A DNA stretch of 64,000 nucleotides from GCA-2705995 sp965661625. Its GTDB lineage: Bacteria; Bacteroidota; Bacteroidia; Flavobacteriales_G; Salibacteraceae. The stretch spans positions 5,347-69,346 of the forward strand of contig CBFIEM010000016.1 in assembly GCA_965661625.1 (NCBI GenBank), written 5' to 3'. The translations under genes and the position numbers were made by a program. Below the pieces are notes generated by a model. That model was not told where the DNA came from and ran no database searches. It worked only from the letters and a program-made list of their open reading frames with translations. This document shows positions 8,924 to 17,760 of this stretch, in pieces; position 1 is the first letter of the stretch, and each line of letters begins with the position of its first letter.

Positions 8924-8953
8924 TTGTCAATCAACGAAATCTAGTTAGTTTTG
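8924..8953 (+). promoter_or_regulatory. nqrM promoter
   Basis: TTG (8924-8926), a 19-nt spacer, and TAGTTTTG (8946-8953) match the Bacteroidota consensus. Only CAGC separates the -7 box from the ATG at 8958, which predicts a leaderless or near-leaderless mRNA. Confidence 0.6.
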
Positions 8954-8957
8954 CAGC

Positions 8958-9161
8958 ATGAATTGGACATTGGTATTCTTTACAATTGGACTTTTGGCAT
9001 TGGCCTTTGGAGGCATAGCCATCAAAATATTAGTTAAAAAGAACGGCGAATTTTCTGGCACCTGTGCTAGTAACAGTCCTTTCTTAAATAAAGAAGGTGA
9101 GCCATGCAGTTTTTGTGGAGCATCTCCAGACGAGAAATGCCAAAAAGAAGCAGCCGCTTAA
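8958..9161 (+). CDS. nqrM: Na+-NQR maturation protein NqrM (DUF539)
   Basis: This 67 aa protein has one N-terminal membrane helix (WTLVFFTIGLLALAFGGIAI) followed by a cysteine motif: GTCAS, then CSFCG and a final KC. That is the NqrM layout, in which the cysteines are thought to deliver iron to the Fe centre held between NqrD and NqrE. The gene is convergent with apbE and the two stop codons overlap (TAA at 9159-9161 on this strand; the apbE stop uses 9158-9160). The whole nqr operon lies beyond apbE, which supports the assignment. Confidence 0.88.
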   Translation: MNWTLVFFTIGLLALAFGGIAIKILVKKNGEFSGTCASNSPFLNKEGEPCSFCGASPDEKCQKEAAA

Positions 9162-10243
9162 TTCAATTCCGTCAAGGTTTTTGATAAACCAGGCGTTGCA
9201 AAGGTTTGGAAACTTCCTCCTTCATCGGCAATGAAGTATGCCTTTAATCCTAAATTTGGATGCGCTTCCAAAAATGCCTTGCTGCGTTCCATTCCCATTA
9301 CCATAAAAGCTGTGGCATAGGCATCTGCTTTCCAACACGAGGAAGCTACAACTGTTGCGCTTAATAAAGTGTGTTTTACAGGATAGCCCGTTTTCGGATC
9401 CAGTGTATGTGAATAGCGTGCACCATTAACTTCGTAATATTTACGGTAATTACCACTTGTAGCTATAGCTTCATTAGACAGGCTGATTGTAGCCTGTAAT
9501 TCACGTTCTTTTGCATCAAATAACGGACGATCAATTCCAACTTTCCAAGAATCTCCATTTGGCTTGTTTCCTTTACCAATCATCTCACCTCCAAGCTCAA
9601 TGAGGTATGCATCAATTCCCTTCGCATTTAAAAAGTCTGCCAGCACATCTACCGAATAACCTTGAGCAATTGCATTGAAATCCAATTGAACAGCTGTATC
9701 ACCCTTTACCAATATGCGCTTCGGATCCATTGTGTTGCGATCATCAAAACGAGACAAACGCACATTGTCGAAATCAAAACCTATCAGGGGCATCAATGCT
9801 TCCACATCATTGGGCTCAACCGTGGTTCTGTTCTTAAGCCCAAATCCCCACAGCTGAACCAACGGATATACCGAAGGATCAAATGCGCCATCCGTTGAAG
9901 AATAAACTTCACGTGAATACCGAATCATATCTGTAAAAAAGCCATGATAGTCATCAAAAACAACTGCGGTAGTATCTGACTCATTCAAGGCACGAATCAG
10001 CGATTCAGACTCCCAGTTAGATAAGGACAAGTCAATTTGATGAAGGATACTATCTACTTCCACTTTGGGTACAGAATCTCCGAAGTAAACAATGGAATAC
10101 GTAGTTCCTTGTGCTTCACCATACAGCTGTTTAGCCGATTCGATAGAAGTAGCTATGGTCTGTTCAGCTTTATCTTGAACAATGTCACCGCAAGCAACAA
10201 GCAGTGCTGAAAACACAATTATAATACTGAGGTATACACGCAT
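9158..10243 (-). CDS. apbE: FAD:protein FMN transferase ApbE, lipoprotein
   Basis: ApbE attaches FMN through a phosphoester to threonines of NqrB and NqrC. A longer open frame reaches 10309 inside nqrF, but the ATG at 10243 is chosen because it starts a lipoprotein signal (MRVYLSIIIVFSALLVACG) and lies downstream of the nqrF terminator; the product is 361 aa. Typical ApbE features are QGTTYSIVYFG, the DPSVYPLVQLWGFG segment, AIAQGYSVD, the IELGGEMIGKG loop, and SHTLDPKTGYPVKH near the C-terminus. It acts in the periplasm and is the last gene of the nqr cluster. Confidence 0.94.
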   Translation of the reverse strand: MRVYLSIIIVFSALLVACGDIVQDKAEQTIATSIESAKQLYGEAQGTTYSIVYFGDSVPKVEVDSILHQIDLSLSNWESESLIRALNESDTTAVVFDDYHGFFTDMIRYSREVYSSTDGAFDPSVYPLVQLWGFGLKNRTTVEPNDVEALMPLIGFDFDNVRLSRFDDRNTMDPKRILVKGDTAVQLDFNAIAQGYSVDVLADFLNAKGIDAYLIELGGEMIGKGNKPNGDSWKVGIDRPLFDAKERELQATISLSNEAIATSGNYRKYYEVNGARYSHTLDPKTGYPVKHTLLSATVVASSCWKADAYATAFMVMGMERSKAFLEAHPNLGLKAYFIADEGGSFQTFATPGLSKTLTELN

Positions 10244-10254
10244 ATTGGTGGTAA

Positions 10255-10282
10255 TTAAAAACCCCGACCAAGGCCGGGGTTT
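10255..10282 (-). terminator. Intrinsic terminator/attenuator between nqrF and apbE
   Basis: AAACCCCG (10259-10266) and CGGGGTTT (10275-10282) form a perfect 8-bp stem with an 8-nt loop; read on the minus strand it is followed by a T-rich tract. It begins just past the nqrF stop and ends 12 nt before the apbE ATG, so apbE is expressed by read-through or its own promoter. Confidence 0.75.
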
Positions 10283-10292
10283 AAGTGAATTT

Positions 10293-11591
10293 TTATCCTC
10301 CGAAATCATCGAAGCTTACATTCTCATTTGGCACACCCCAATCATCGCACATTTTTAAAACGGCTTGATTCATTAATGGAGGTCCACAGAAATAAAATTC
10401 AATTTCTTCCGGCTCATCATGTTTTGATAAGTATTGGTCAATTACGGCTTGGTGAACAAAACCTAAGAATCCATCGCCATCTTTATCGTTCACATCTTTT
10501 TTCTCTTTCCAGTTATCTTCTGGTAAAGGTTCAGATAACACAATATGGAATTGGAAGTTGGGGAAATTCTTCTCAATTTCTTGAAAATCTTCCAAATAGA
10601 AAAGCTCACGTTTCGAACGTCCACCATACCAATAAGAAACTTTTCGTCCAGTTTTTAGGGTATGAAACAAGTGGAAAAGGTGAGAACGCATAGGTGCCAT
10701 TCCTGCACCACCACCAATGTAAAGCATTTCAGCATCAGTTTCCTTGATGAAGAATTCTCCATAAGGTCCTGAAATGGTTACTTTATCTCCTGGTTTTAGC
10801 GAGAAAACGTATGAAGAACATATACCTGGATTTACATCCATCCATGCGTTCTTAGCACGATCCCATGGCGGAGTAGCAATACGAATGTTTAACATTACGA
10901 TGTTACCTTCCGCTGGGTGATTCGCCATCGAATAGGCACGGAAAATCTCTTCGTCATTGTTCATTTTGAGATCCCACAACCCGAAATTATCCCATTCCTG
11001 ACGGAACTCTTCTGGATTTGGGTGCATCCGTGGGTGAGCAGAGATATCCATATCCTTAAAGTCAACTTCAATTGGCGGAACATCAATTTGAATGTATCCA
11101 CCAGCCTGAAAGTCAAGATTTTCACCCTCTGGTAAGCGCACTACAAACTCTTTAATGAAAGAAGCTACGTTGTAATTAGATTCAACGGTACACTCCCACT
11201 TTTTGATACCAAATATTTCTTCAGGAATCTGAACTTCCATGTCTTCCTTCACCTTTACCTGACAACCCAAGCGGTAATCCTCTTGAATTTCTTTACGGGT
11301 GAAATAAGGTTTTTCAGTAGGAAGGATCTCTCCACCTCCTGATTTTACCTGACACTTACACATGGCGCAAGTTCCACCTCCACCGCAGGCAGATGGGAGA
11401 AAAATTTTGTTGTTACCCAAGGTAGATAGCAAGGTTGAACCCGCTTCTACTTCAATTGTCTTTTCGCCGTTAATGGTCACCTTTACCGCCCCAGAAGGAG
11501 AAAGCTTTGCCTTCGCAAAAAGAAGCAAGCTCACTAACAAAAGGATTACGATAAGGAATACGGCTATTGTTACTATGACTGTTGTACTCAT
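10293..11591 (-). CDS. nqrF: Na+-translocating NADH:quinone reductase subunit F
   Basis: NqrF is the NADH-oxidising entry subunit, with one membrane anchor (residues about 4-26), a plant-type 2Fe-2S domain and a ferredoxin-reductase-like FAD/NADH module. The Fe-S ligands are visible as C69, C75, C78 and C110 (ACGGGGTCAMCKC and YRLGCQ). The FAD motif is RAYSMANHP, the NAD-binding glycine loop is LYIGGGAGMAPMRS, and the C-terminal FYFCGPPLMNQAV is typical. Length is 432 aa, near the usual 405-430. It is the last nqr structural gene, 19 nt after nqrE. Confidence 0.97.
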   Translation of the reverse strand: MSTTVIVTIAVFLIVILLLVSLLLFAKAKLSPSGAVKVTINGEKTIEVEAGSTLLSTLGNNKIFLPSACGGGGTCAMCKCQVKSGGGEILPTEKPYFTRKEIQEDYRLGCQVKVKEDMEVQIPEEIFGIKKWECTVESNYNVASFIKEFVVRLPEGENLDFQAGGYIQIDVPPIEVDFKDMDISAHPRMHPNPEEFRQEWDNFGLWDLKMNNDEEIFRAYSMANHPAEGNIVMLNIRIATPPWDRAKNAWMDVNPGICSSYVFSLKPGDKVTISGPYGEFFIKETDAEMLYIGGGAGMAPMRSHLFHLFHTLKTGRKVSYWYGGRSKRELFYLEDFQEIEKNFPNFQFHIVLSEPLPEDNWKEKKDVNDKDGDGFLGFVHQAVIDQYLSKHDEPEEIEFYFCGPPLMNQAVLKMCDDWGVPNENVSFDDFGG

Positions 11592-11610
11592 GCTGCTACA
11601 ATTTCTTCAA

Positions 11611-12228
11611 TTACAATTCAATTCCCATAAAACTCATAAACGCTATCCCCATCAATCCAGTGATAATAAACGTAATACCAAGACCACGTAAAGGAGCTGG
11701 AACATGTGAATAACGGATTTTCTCGCGGATAGCTGCAATGGCTACAATTGCAAGGAACCAACCTACTCCTGATCCTAAACCAAAAGATGTGGCTTCTGCA
11801 ATGGTTGCATATTGACGCTCTTGCATAAACAAAGCTCCTCCTAAAATTGAGCAGTTTACAGCAATAAGGGGTAAAAAGATACCCAAAGCACCATAAAGTG
11901 CTGGAGCAAACTTCTCTACAATCATTTCAACCAATTGTACAATAGAAGCAATCACCGCGATAAACATAATGAAGCTCAGGAAGCTCAAATCAAGCTCTGC
12001 CAATTCAGGACTTAACCAAGCTAAAGCACCTTCGCTAAGCACGTAGTTTTCTAACAAATAGTTAATGGGCACTGTGATCCCCAGTACAAATATTACTGCA
12101 GCTCCAAGTCCTACTCCAGTTTTAACAGTTTTGGAAACCGCTAGGTATGAGCACATCCCCAAAAAGTAAGCGAAGATCATGTTGTCTACGAAAATCGCTT
12201 TGACGAATATATTTACTAATTCTTGCAT
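11611..12228 (-). CDS. nqrE: Na+-NQR subunit E
   Basis: A membrane subunit of 205 aa, homologous to NqrD and RnfA, with about six transmembrane helices. NqrD and NqrE together hold an intramembrane iron centre through conserved cysteines; here FAYFLGMCSYLAVS and the LIAVNCSILGGALFM segment show two such cysteines. It lies 20 nt after nqrD and 19 nt before nqrF, within the operon. Confidence 0.97.
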   Translation of the reverse strand: MQELVNIFVKAIFVDNMIFAYFLGMCSYLAVSKTVKTGVGLGAAVIFVLGITVPINYLLENYVLSEGALAWLSPELAELDLSFLSFIMFIAVIASIVQLVEMIVEKFAPALYGALGIFLPLIAVNCSILGGALFMQERQYATIAEATSFGLGSGVGWFLAIVAIAAIREKIRYSHVPAPLRGLGITFIITGLMGIAFMSFMGIEL

Positions 12229-12248
12229 AATTTCTCTTGCTTAGCGGT

Positions 12249-12935
12249 TTAGTTTGATTCGATCAATTTGGTGTTCCTACTACGCTGAATCCAAATAAAG
12301 ATACCAACAGTAATCAGCGCCATTGGCGGCAAGATCATCATGTTGTTATTCATGTATCCCATAGCATAAAGACCTGTACCTTCTGATGCGCTACCTAATA
12401 GTTCAACACCCCATAGTTTTCCTGAACCGAAAAACTCACGGAAAAATGCTACTAATACCAGGATTAATCCATAACCGATACCGTTACCAAAGCCATCCAA
12501 TACACTGGCCCAAGGCTTATTACCTAATGCAAACGCTTCCAAACGTCCCATGATAATACAGTTGGTAATAATCAATCCAACGAATACGGAAAGCTGTTTA
12601 CTAACCTCGTACACATAAGCTTTGAGTACTTGATCAACTACAATTACTAACGAGGCTACGATAACTAACTGAACAATGATTCGAATACGGTTAGGGATGC
12701 TGTTTCTCATGAGCGAAACAATTAAGTTACCCATGATAATTACAAACAATACTGACAAACTCATTACTACCGCATTCTTCAACTGAACCGTAATGGCCAG
12801 TGCAGAACAGATACCCAGTACCTGAACGGTGATTGGATTATCATCATCCAACGGATCCGTAATCAGCTTTTTATTCTTCTTCGAGAATAAGGGCTCTGAT
12901 GGGGCCACCACTTCTTTTTCTGCTACTTCACTCAT
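12249..12935 (-). CDS. nqrD: Na+-NQR subunit D
   Basis: A membrane subunit of 228 aa, homologous to RnfE. An N-terminal soluble extension (about 35 residues) precedes six hydrophobic helices. The conserved cysteines VLGICSALAIT and FVGLIITNCIIMGRLEAFA correspond to the pair that coordinates the Fe centre with NqrE. It is part of the ion-translocation path of the Na+ pump and sits between nqrC and nqrE. Confidence 0.97.
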   Translation of the reverse strand: MSEVAEKEVVAPSEPLFSKKNKKLITDPLDDDNPITVQVLGICSALAITVQLKNAVVMSLSVLFVIIMGNLIVSLMRNSIPNRIRIIVQLVIVASLVIVVDQVLKAYVYEVSKQLSVFVGLIITNCIIMGRLEAFALGNKPWASVLDGFGNGIGYGLILVLVAFFREFFGSGKLWGVELLGSASEGTGLYAMGYMNNNMMILPPMALITVGIFIWIQRSRNTKLIESN

Positions 12936-12947
12936 GGTTTCTCAGAA

Positions 12948-13688
12948 TTAAGCTTTAATTTTTTTGAAATATGGAACGTATACTTCTAATGTATTCGAGA
13001 TCATCTCATCAACGCCTACGGAAGTAATCGTTCCACCGGTGATGCCATCAACTGCATGATCACTTTCATTTCCACCGCCACCTTTCAACACAGCGATTGA
13101 AACAAACTCTCCATCTTCGTTGAAAATCTTTTCACCCGGAAACTGCTTGGTAAATATTGGCTCTTTAATTTCAGCTCCAAGACCTGGAGTTTCAGACTTA
13201 TGGTCAAAGTTAGCACCGTAAACGGTGTTCACATTGCCTTCTAATGCAACATATCCCCAAATTGGGCCCCAAAGGCCTGTACCTACCATTGGCACAACCC
13301 AAAATGAATCTCCATCCTTCTCAATTCGAAACAATGGGTATTTCAATGCCGACTCTTCAACAGCTCCTGCTTTAAGTTTCTTGTATTGTTTACGCACATC
13401 AATATCAAATGCACTCAAGTCGCTTCCTTCAATCACTTGGCCCGAAGCATCTAAAATGTATTGGTCTTTAACGTACTGATCGAACAAGCTTGGCGCCTCT
13501 GCCATATCCTGATCGCTAGTCATGATTCCCGCACTTGTCAAGATATTCTTCATCTTCTCTTGACTGAGGTTTTCCTTTTGTTTCGGTTTAAGCGACATTG
13601 CCAAAACCGATAAGATCGCACCTACAATTACCACCATAGCGATGGCAAATCCGAAGGTAAAACCGTTACTGTTCTTATCTATAGCCAT
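12948..13688 (-). CDS. nqrC: Na+-NQR subunit C (FMN-binding)
   Basis: The 246 aa protein has one N-terminal membrane anchor (FGFAIAMVVIVGAILSVLAMS) and a periplasmic FMN-binding domain. In well-studied NqrC the FMN is linked to the threonine of an SGAT motif; here the corresponding segment is DGITGGTITS, so T220 is the likely flavinylation site and the usual S-G-A is replaced by T-G-G. GLWGPIWGYVAL and PGLGAEIKEP are other family hallmarks. ApbE, the enzyme that adds the FMN, is encoded in the same cluster. Confidence 0.96.
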   Translation of the reverse strand: MAIDKNSNGFTFGFAIAMVVIVGAILSVLAMSLKPKQKENLSQEKMKNILTSAGIMTSDQDMAEAPSLFDQYVKDQYILDASGQVIEGSDLSAFDIDVRKQYKKLKAGAVEESALKYPLFRIEKDGDSFWVVPMVGTGLWGPIWGYVALEGNVNTVYGANFDHKSETPGLGAEIKEPIFTKQFPGEKIFNEDGEFVSIAVLKGGGGNESDHAVDGITGGTITSVGVDEMISNTLEVYVPYFKKIKA

Positions 13689-13699
13689 AGTTAATCAGG

Positions 13700-14923
13700 T
13701 TAGGCCGAAGCCAGTTTCATTCGTTTTTGTCTGCGGTTTACATTAGCTTGAACAACATAATGATCGATGGTTGGTGCCATTACGTTCATGAATAGAATGG
13801 CCAACATCACCCCTTCTGGATACGCTGGGTTAAACACGCGAATCATAATGGCAAAGAAACCTGCCAAGAATCCGTAAATCCATTTCCCCAAGTTAGTTTG
13901 AGCGGCAGATACAGGATCTGTGGCCATGAAAATCATCCCGAACATGAATCCACCAAGTAAAACTTGATGCATGGGGCTAATGGTCATGAAATCATTCACT
14001 GCAAATGCATTGAAAATTCCTCCCATAGCCAATCCACCTAGCAACATCGAGAACATAATTCTCCAACTTCCGATACCTGTTATTAACAGAATAGCTGCTC
14101 CAATTAAACAAGCTAAAGCTGATGTTTCACCTACAGAACCGGGAATCCATCCCATAAAGGCATTGTACAAACTATAAATGCCTTCATTTCCAAACATGGA
14201 CATAATCCCTGCATTTGCAGATTCTCCCACAGGTGTGCCCACTGTTTCTGCCAACTTACCAAGAGCTGTTGCTCCTGAGTAGCCATCAACGAGCGATTGA
14301 CCTGCTTCCATGTCTGTGTTAATCCAAACCTTGTTACCTGACATTTGCGTAGGATAAGCAAAGAATAAAAACGCCCGCGCCGTTAATGCCGGATTGAGTA
14401 TATTCATTCCTGTTCCGCCAAAAACCTCTTTTCCGATTACAACGGCAAATATCGTAGCAACAGCTAGCATCCACAATGGCACATCTACTGGCATACAGAG
14501 CGGAATTAGCATTCCTGAAACCAAAAAACCTTCTTGAATGGGGTGTTTATTAATGGCACAAAACACAAACTCTACCGCTAGACCAGCTCCATAAGAGACA
14601 ACCACCAATGGTAAAACTTTAATCAGACCAAAAATGAACTTGTCCATGAATCCCTCACCCAGTTGTGTGAGCTCTCCAAGGGCAACGTAATGTTGATGAC
14701 CAGTATTCCACATACCGAATAATAAGGCTGGAACAAGCGCGATGATCACCATAAACATGGTACGCTTTAAGTCAATTCCATCCCGTACATGAACACCATC
14801 TTTAGTCGTGTGATCTGGTACGAACATAAATGTGTGCATTCCATCCCACAGCCAATATGCCAATGGAAACTTGGCATCTTTGTTTGGCTTCACCTTCTGC
14901 ATTAAATCTTCTAGTGCTTTCAC
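13700..14923 (-). CDS. nqrB: Na+-NQR subunit B (FMN- and riboflavin-binding membrane subunit)
   Basis: NqrB is the largest membrane subunit and contains the sodium channel, one covalent FMN and riboflavin. The 407 aa protein has about ten hydrophobic helices. The canonical flavinylation motif is intact (YSGATALGKL; FMN on T219). GKEVFGGTGMNILNPALTAR and FMATDPVSAAQT are further NqrB/RnfD hallmarks. It is 12 nt after nqrA and 11 nt before nqrC. Confidence 0.97.
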   Translation of the reverse strand: MKALEDLMQKVKPNKDAKFPLAYWLWDGMHTFMFVPDHTTKDGVHVRDGIDLKRTMFMVIIALVPALLFGMWNTGHQHYVALGELTQLGEGFMDKFIFGLIKVLPLVVVSYGAGLAVEFVFCAINKHPIQEGFLVSGMLIPLCMPVDVPLWMLAVATIFAVVIGKEVFGGTGMNILNPALTARAFLFFAYPTQMSGNKVWINTDMEAGQSLVDGYSGATALGKLAETVGTPVGESANAGIMSMFGNEGIYSLYNAFMGWIPGSVGETSALACLIGAAILLITGIGSWRIMFSMLLGGLAMGGIFNAFAVNDFMTISPMHQVLLGGFMFGMIFMATDPVSAAQTNLGKWIYGFLAGFFAIMIRVFNPAYPEGVMLAILFMNVMAPTIDHYVVQANVNRRQKRMKLASA

Positions 14924-14935
14924 AGTTTCTCGTTT

Positions 14936-16276
14936 TTATCCTACCTCTTTTTGTACTAAATCCAATCCTTCCCGCATAATTTGCTGCAATGGCATCTTTG
15001 ATGCACAGCTGTATTCCGCAAGTGCGAAATCTTCAGGTGCAACTTCAAAAATACCCAAGCCTTCCATTTGCTCAATATCCTCAATCATTGTAGCCTTTAC
15101 AAGTTGTTGAGGATAGATATCCATTGGAAATACTTTTTCATATTGTCCGGTAACCACAAAGGCGCGTGGTTCACCATTCATATTCGTATCCAAATCGTAA
15201 CGTTTGTTTGGCTGTAACCAGCTAAAGAACGTTCTACTCAGTGAGAATTTATCAAAATTCGGAGCTATCCATCCTAAGAATTGGTGATGATCTCCTTCTG
15301 GAATAACGGTGATACAGTTTGAATAAAACCCAAGGTATCCCTCTTCCGAAATGCTATCTCCCGTCAGCGCATTACCGCTAATAACGCGTTTGCCGCCTTC
15401 TTCGAGATTGCCTGAAAGCATCCCTTTAATGCTAGCACCGATAACAGTTTTTTCGTAACGCGGCTTTTTCACCATAGAACCTGCTACCGCAATCGAGCGC
15501 GAAAGATCCAACTTGTTAGTCTTGAAAAGTCTTCCAATTGCAACAACTGCAAATGGATCTATAGCCCACGCAATTTCACCTTTATTGATGGGGTCAACGT
15601 GATGCATCTGTACACCAACATTACCACTTGGGTGAGGCCCTGCGAACTCATTAATGACAACACCCTTTGCCGATTTAAATAGCGAAGATGTTGTACGCTC
15701 ACTGTGCACATTTAAATGAACCTTTCCTGATGTCAGCTTTGAAATTGCATCAATACCTGCCTGGAATTCTGATTCCATTCCATGAAGGGCAAAATCATAA
15801 TCCGCTGCTAGTGGATTGGTATCAAATGCCGAGATGAAAATCGCTTTTGGCGTTTCATCAGGCTTAGCAATTACATCATACGGACGGCGCTTGATGAAAG
15901 GCCAAAGTCCAGCCTCGCACAGTGTATTCGTTACATGTTCTTTTGAGTCGACTGAAGCAGAAAACGACTCATAGCGCGTTTCTTTGTCTGCCAAAATTTT
16001 GACTTCCAATATTTTTCGCTTGTCTCCGCGAACAATTGCAGCTACCTCACCACTAACGGGAGAGCAAAACTTCACTTGTTCATGGTACTTGTCGAAAAAT
16101 AACGGTGTACCAGCCTTAACCTCTGCGCCTTCTTTGACGAGTAGTTTAGGTGTTACACCATGAAAATCAGTTGGCTTAATGGCCACAGTATCGTATGAAG
16201 CACTGTTAAGCACTTTATCTGCGACTCCCTTCAGTTTAATATCGACTCCCTTGCGAATCTTTATGGTTCCTGCCAT
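14936..16276 (-). CDS. nqrA: Na+-NQR subunit A
   Basis: NqrA is the soluble cytoplasmic subunit of the Na+ pump and takes part in ubiquinone or menaquinone interaction. The 446 aa protein has the family's usual length and the N-terminal RnfC/NqrA-like barrel-sandwich region (PKLLVKEGAEVKAGTPLFFDK, then VSGEVAAIVRGDKRK). It is the first gene of nqrABCDEF-apbE and has a promoter directly upstream that interlocks with a divergent one. Confidence 0.97.
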   Translation of the reverse strand: MAGTIKIRKGVDIKLKGVADKVLNSASYDTVAIKPTDFHGVTPKLLVKEGAEVKAGTPLFFDKYHEQVKFCSPVSGEVAAIVRGDKRKILEVKILADKETRYESFSASVDSKEHVTNTLCEAGLWPFIKRRPYDVIAKPDETPKAIFISAFDTNPLAADYDFALHGMESEFQAGIDAISKLTSGKVHLNVHSERTTSSLFKSAKGVVINEFAGPHPSGNVGVQMHHVDPINKGEIAWAIDPFAVVAIGRLFKTNKLDLSRSIAVAGSMVKKPRYEKTVIGASIKGMLSGNLEEGGKRVISGNALTGDSISEEGYLGFYSNCITVIPEGDHHQFLGWIAPNFDKFSLSRTFFSWLQPNKRYDLDTNMNGEPRAFVVTGQYEKVFPMDIYPQQLVKATMIEDIEQMEGLGIFEVAPEDFALAEYSCASKMPLQQIMREGLDLVQKEVG

Positions 16277-16314
16277 ATCGGGTATTGTATGATTATAATC
16301 TCGCTTGAAAGGCG

Positions 16315-16344
16315 CAAAAATATAATTTTGTTTTGGTCGTCAAA
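16315..16344 (-). promoter_or_regulatory. nqr operon promoter
   Basis: Read on the minus strand, TTTG (complement of 16341-16344), an 18-nt spacer, and TATTTTTG (complement of 16315-16322) match both promoter boxes. The nqrA ATG is about 38 nt downstream. Confidence 0.65.
16323..16330 (+). promoter_or_regulatory. Possible -7 box for the divergent T9SS plug gene
   Basis: TAATTTTG matches TAnnTTTG exactly but lies inside the spacer of the oppositely oriented nqr promoter. The best TTG (16305-16307) is only 15 nt upstream, shorter than usual. If real, it rules out the TTG start at 16333 for the following gene. Confidence 0.35.
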
Positions 16345-16419
16345 TATAATAATGCTAACCCTTTTCAGTTAAGTTATTCGTATATTTTTCCACTACCCTG
16401 CATCTATAACGCGAATTCT

Positions 16420-17727
16420 TTGAAAACAACACTAATTTTGACTTGTTCAGACTTCCTTAAAATTTTATGCGCACTCCTTCCAATCACTGCATTTGGTCAG
16501 GAAGATTATTACACCGAAAACTACCTACGCTATACCAATCATGTTTATGAATCAACCATAAAAACGGTTCAGCTTTATAAAACGGGTAGCGAGGATAGTC
16601 AGCCAATCATCATGCTAAATGGCGCGGAGACCATAACGCTTCACTTTGACGACCTGACGGCTGAGCTCCGCGATTTCGATTATGAATTTATTCACTGCAA
16701 TTTCGATTGGACACCTTCTGACATTCATAATATGGAGTACATTAACGGCGTGGCGAAAAACCCCATTCTCGACTACCGGTACTCTACCACCTTGCGTCAA
16801 CAGTACATTCATTACAGCCTTACTTTCCCAAATAAATTTGTGCAATTCTCTAAAAGTGGGAACTACTTGCTTAAAGTAACTGATGCCTATAGCGGAGACC
16901 TAGTGCTTACGCGAAAGTTTTTCATTTATCAGCCCAAAACCACCATAAATCCGCTCCCAACACGCGCCTCAATTGTTGCCGATCGCGACTACCGGCATGA
17001 AATTGATTTTAACGTCATTCCCCAAAACATCGAAATTGTTAACCCTTACCAAAACATGCATGTAATGGTATTCCAAAATGCCAACCTGCGTTCAGCCATT
17101 ACGGACTTGCAACCGACATTTTCGACAGGGTTTTCATTCAAATACGATTACAGTGAGGGAAATGTTTTTGACGGTGCAAATGAGTTCCGCTTTTTTGACA
17201 CCAGATCAACGAGTTATAATGCACTTGGCACAGTTGATATTGATATGAACAGCGACACCATTGAGGTCGTTCTCGACAAGCATGAATCGCGCAGTCATAT
17301 AGCATACCTTTTTCAACCAGACCTCAACGGTAGGTACCTCATTCACGCAGACGATGCACGCGATGATGCAGACGTTGCCGCAGAATACGCAAAAGTGCAT
17401 TTCCGCTTGGACTTGCCGAATCAACTCTACAACAGTAATGTTTACGTGTATGGTCAAATTTCAAATTGGGAGCTACAACCCGAATATCAACTTACTTGGA
17501 ATTCGACAACGCATTATTATGAATTAGACCTTTATGTAAAACAAGGCTATTACAACTTCTTATATGCAGTACTTCGCGGAAACGACCCTACCCCCGACTT
17601 TTCATTGATTGAAGGCTCACATGCAGAAACGCAAAATGAGTATGGGATACTAGTATACTACCGCTCTCCAGCTCAGTTTTATGATGAACTCATTGGATGG
17701 CAAGCGTTCAGCTTTCCTGAACGATAG
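16420..17727 (+). CDS. Type IX secretion system plug protein (DUF5103)
   Basis: DUF5103 proteins are the 'plug' that closes the periplasmic end of the SprA translocon of the T9SS. The frame is open from 16333 (TTG), but the TTG at 16420 gives a good signal peptide (hydrophobic stretch to LPITAFGQ, mature start EDYYTENYLRY), so a 435 aa product is proposed; there is no in-frame ATG nearby, and this start is uncertain. Family hallmarks are YENHVYES-like NHVYESTIKTVQLY, the FIHCNFDW segment and an immunoglobulin-like C-terminal half (NSNVYVYGQISNWE). Several T9SS cargo proteins are encoded in this window. Confidence 0.85.
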   Translation: MKTTLILTCSDFLKILCALLPITAFGQEDYYTENYLRYTNHVYESTIKTVQLYKTGSEDSQPIIMLNGAETITLHFDDLTAELRDFDYEFIHCNFDWTPSDIHNMEYINGVAKNPILDYRYSTTLRQQYIHYSLTFPNKFVQFSKSGNYLLKVTDAYSGDLVLTRKFFIYQPKTTINPLPTRASIVADRDYRHEIDFNVIPQNIEIVNPYQNMHVMVFQNANLRSAITDLQPTFSTGFSFKYDYSEGNVFDGANEFRFFDTRSTSYNALGTVDIDMNSDTIEVVLDKHESRSHIAYLFQPDLNGRYLIHADDARDDADVAAEYAKVHFRLDLPNQLYNSNVYVYGQISNWELQPEYQLTWNSTTHYYELDLYVKQGYYNFLYAVLRGNDPTPDFSLIEGSHAETQNEYGILVYYRSPAQFYDELIGWQAFSFPER

Positions 17728-17760
17728 GCAAATCAGTCTAAAAATAACTATCATTGTTAT

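Noticed and set aside
10243..10309. Upstream extension of apbE to 10309
   Set aside because: It would start inside nqrF, before the terminator hairpin, and would bury the lipoprotein signal that begins at 10243.
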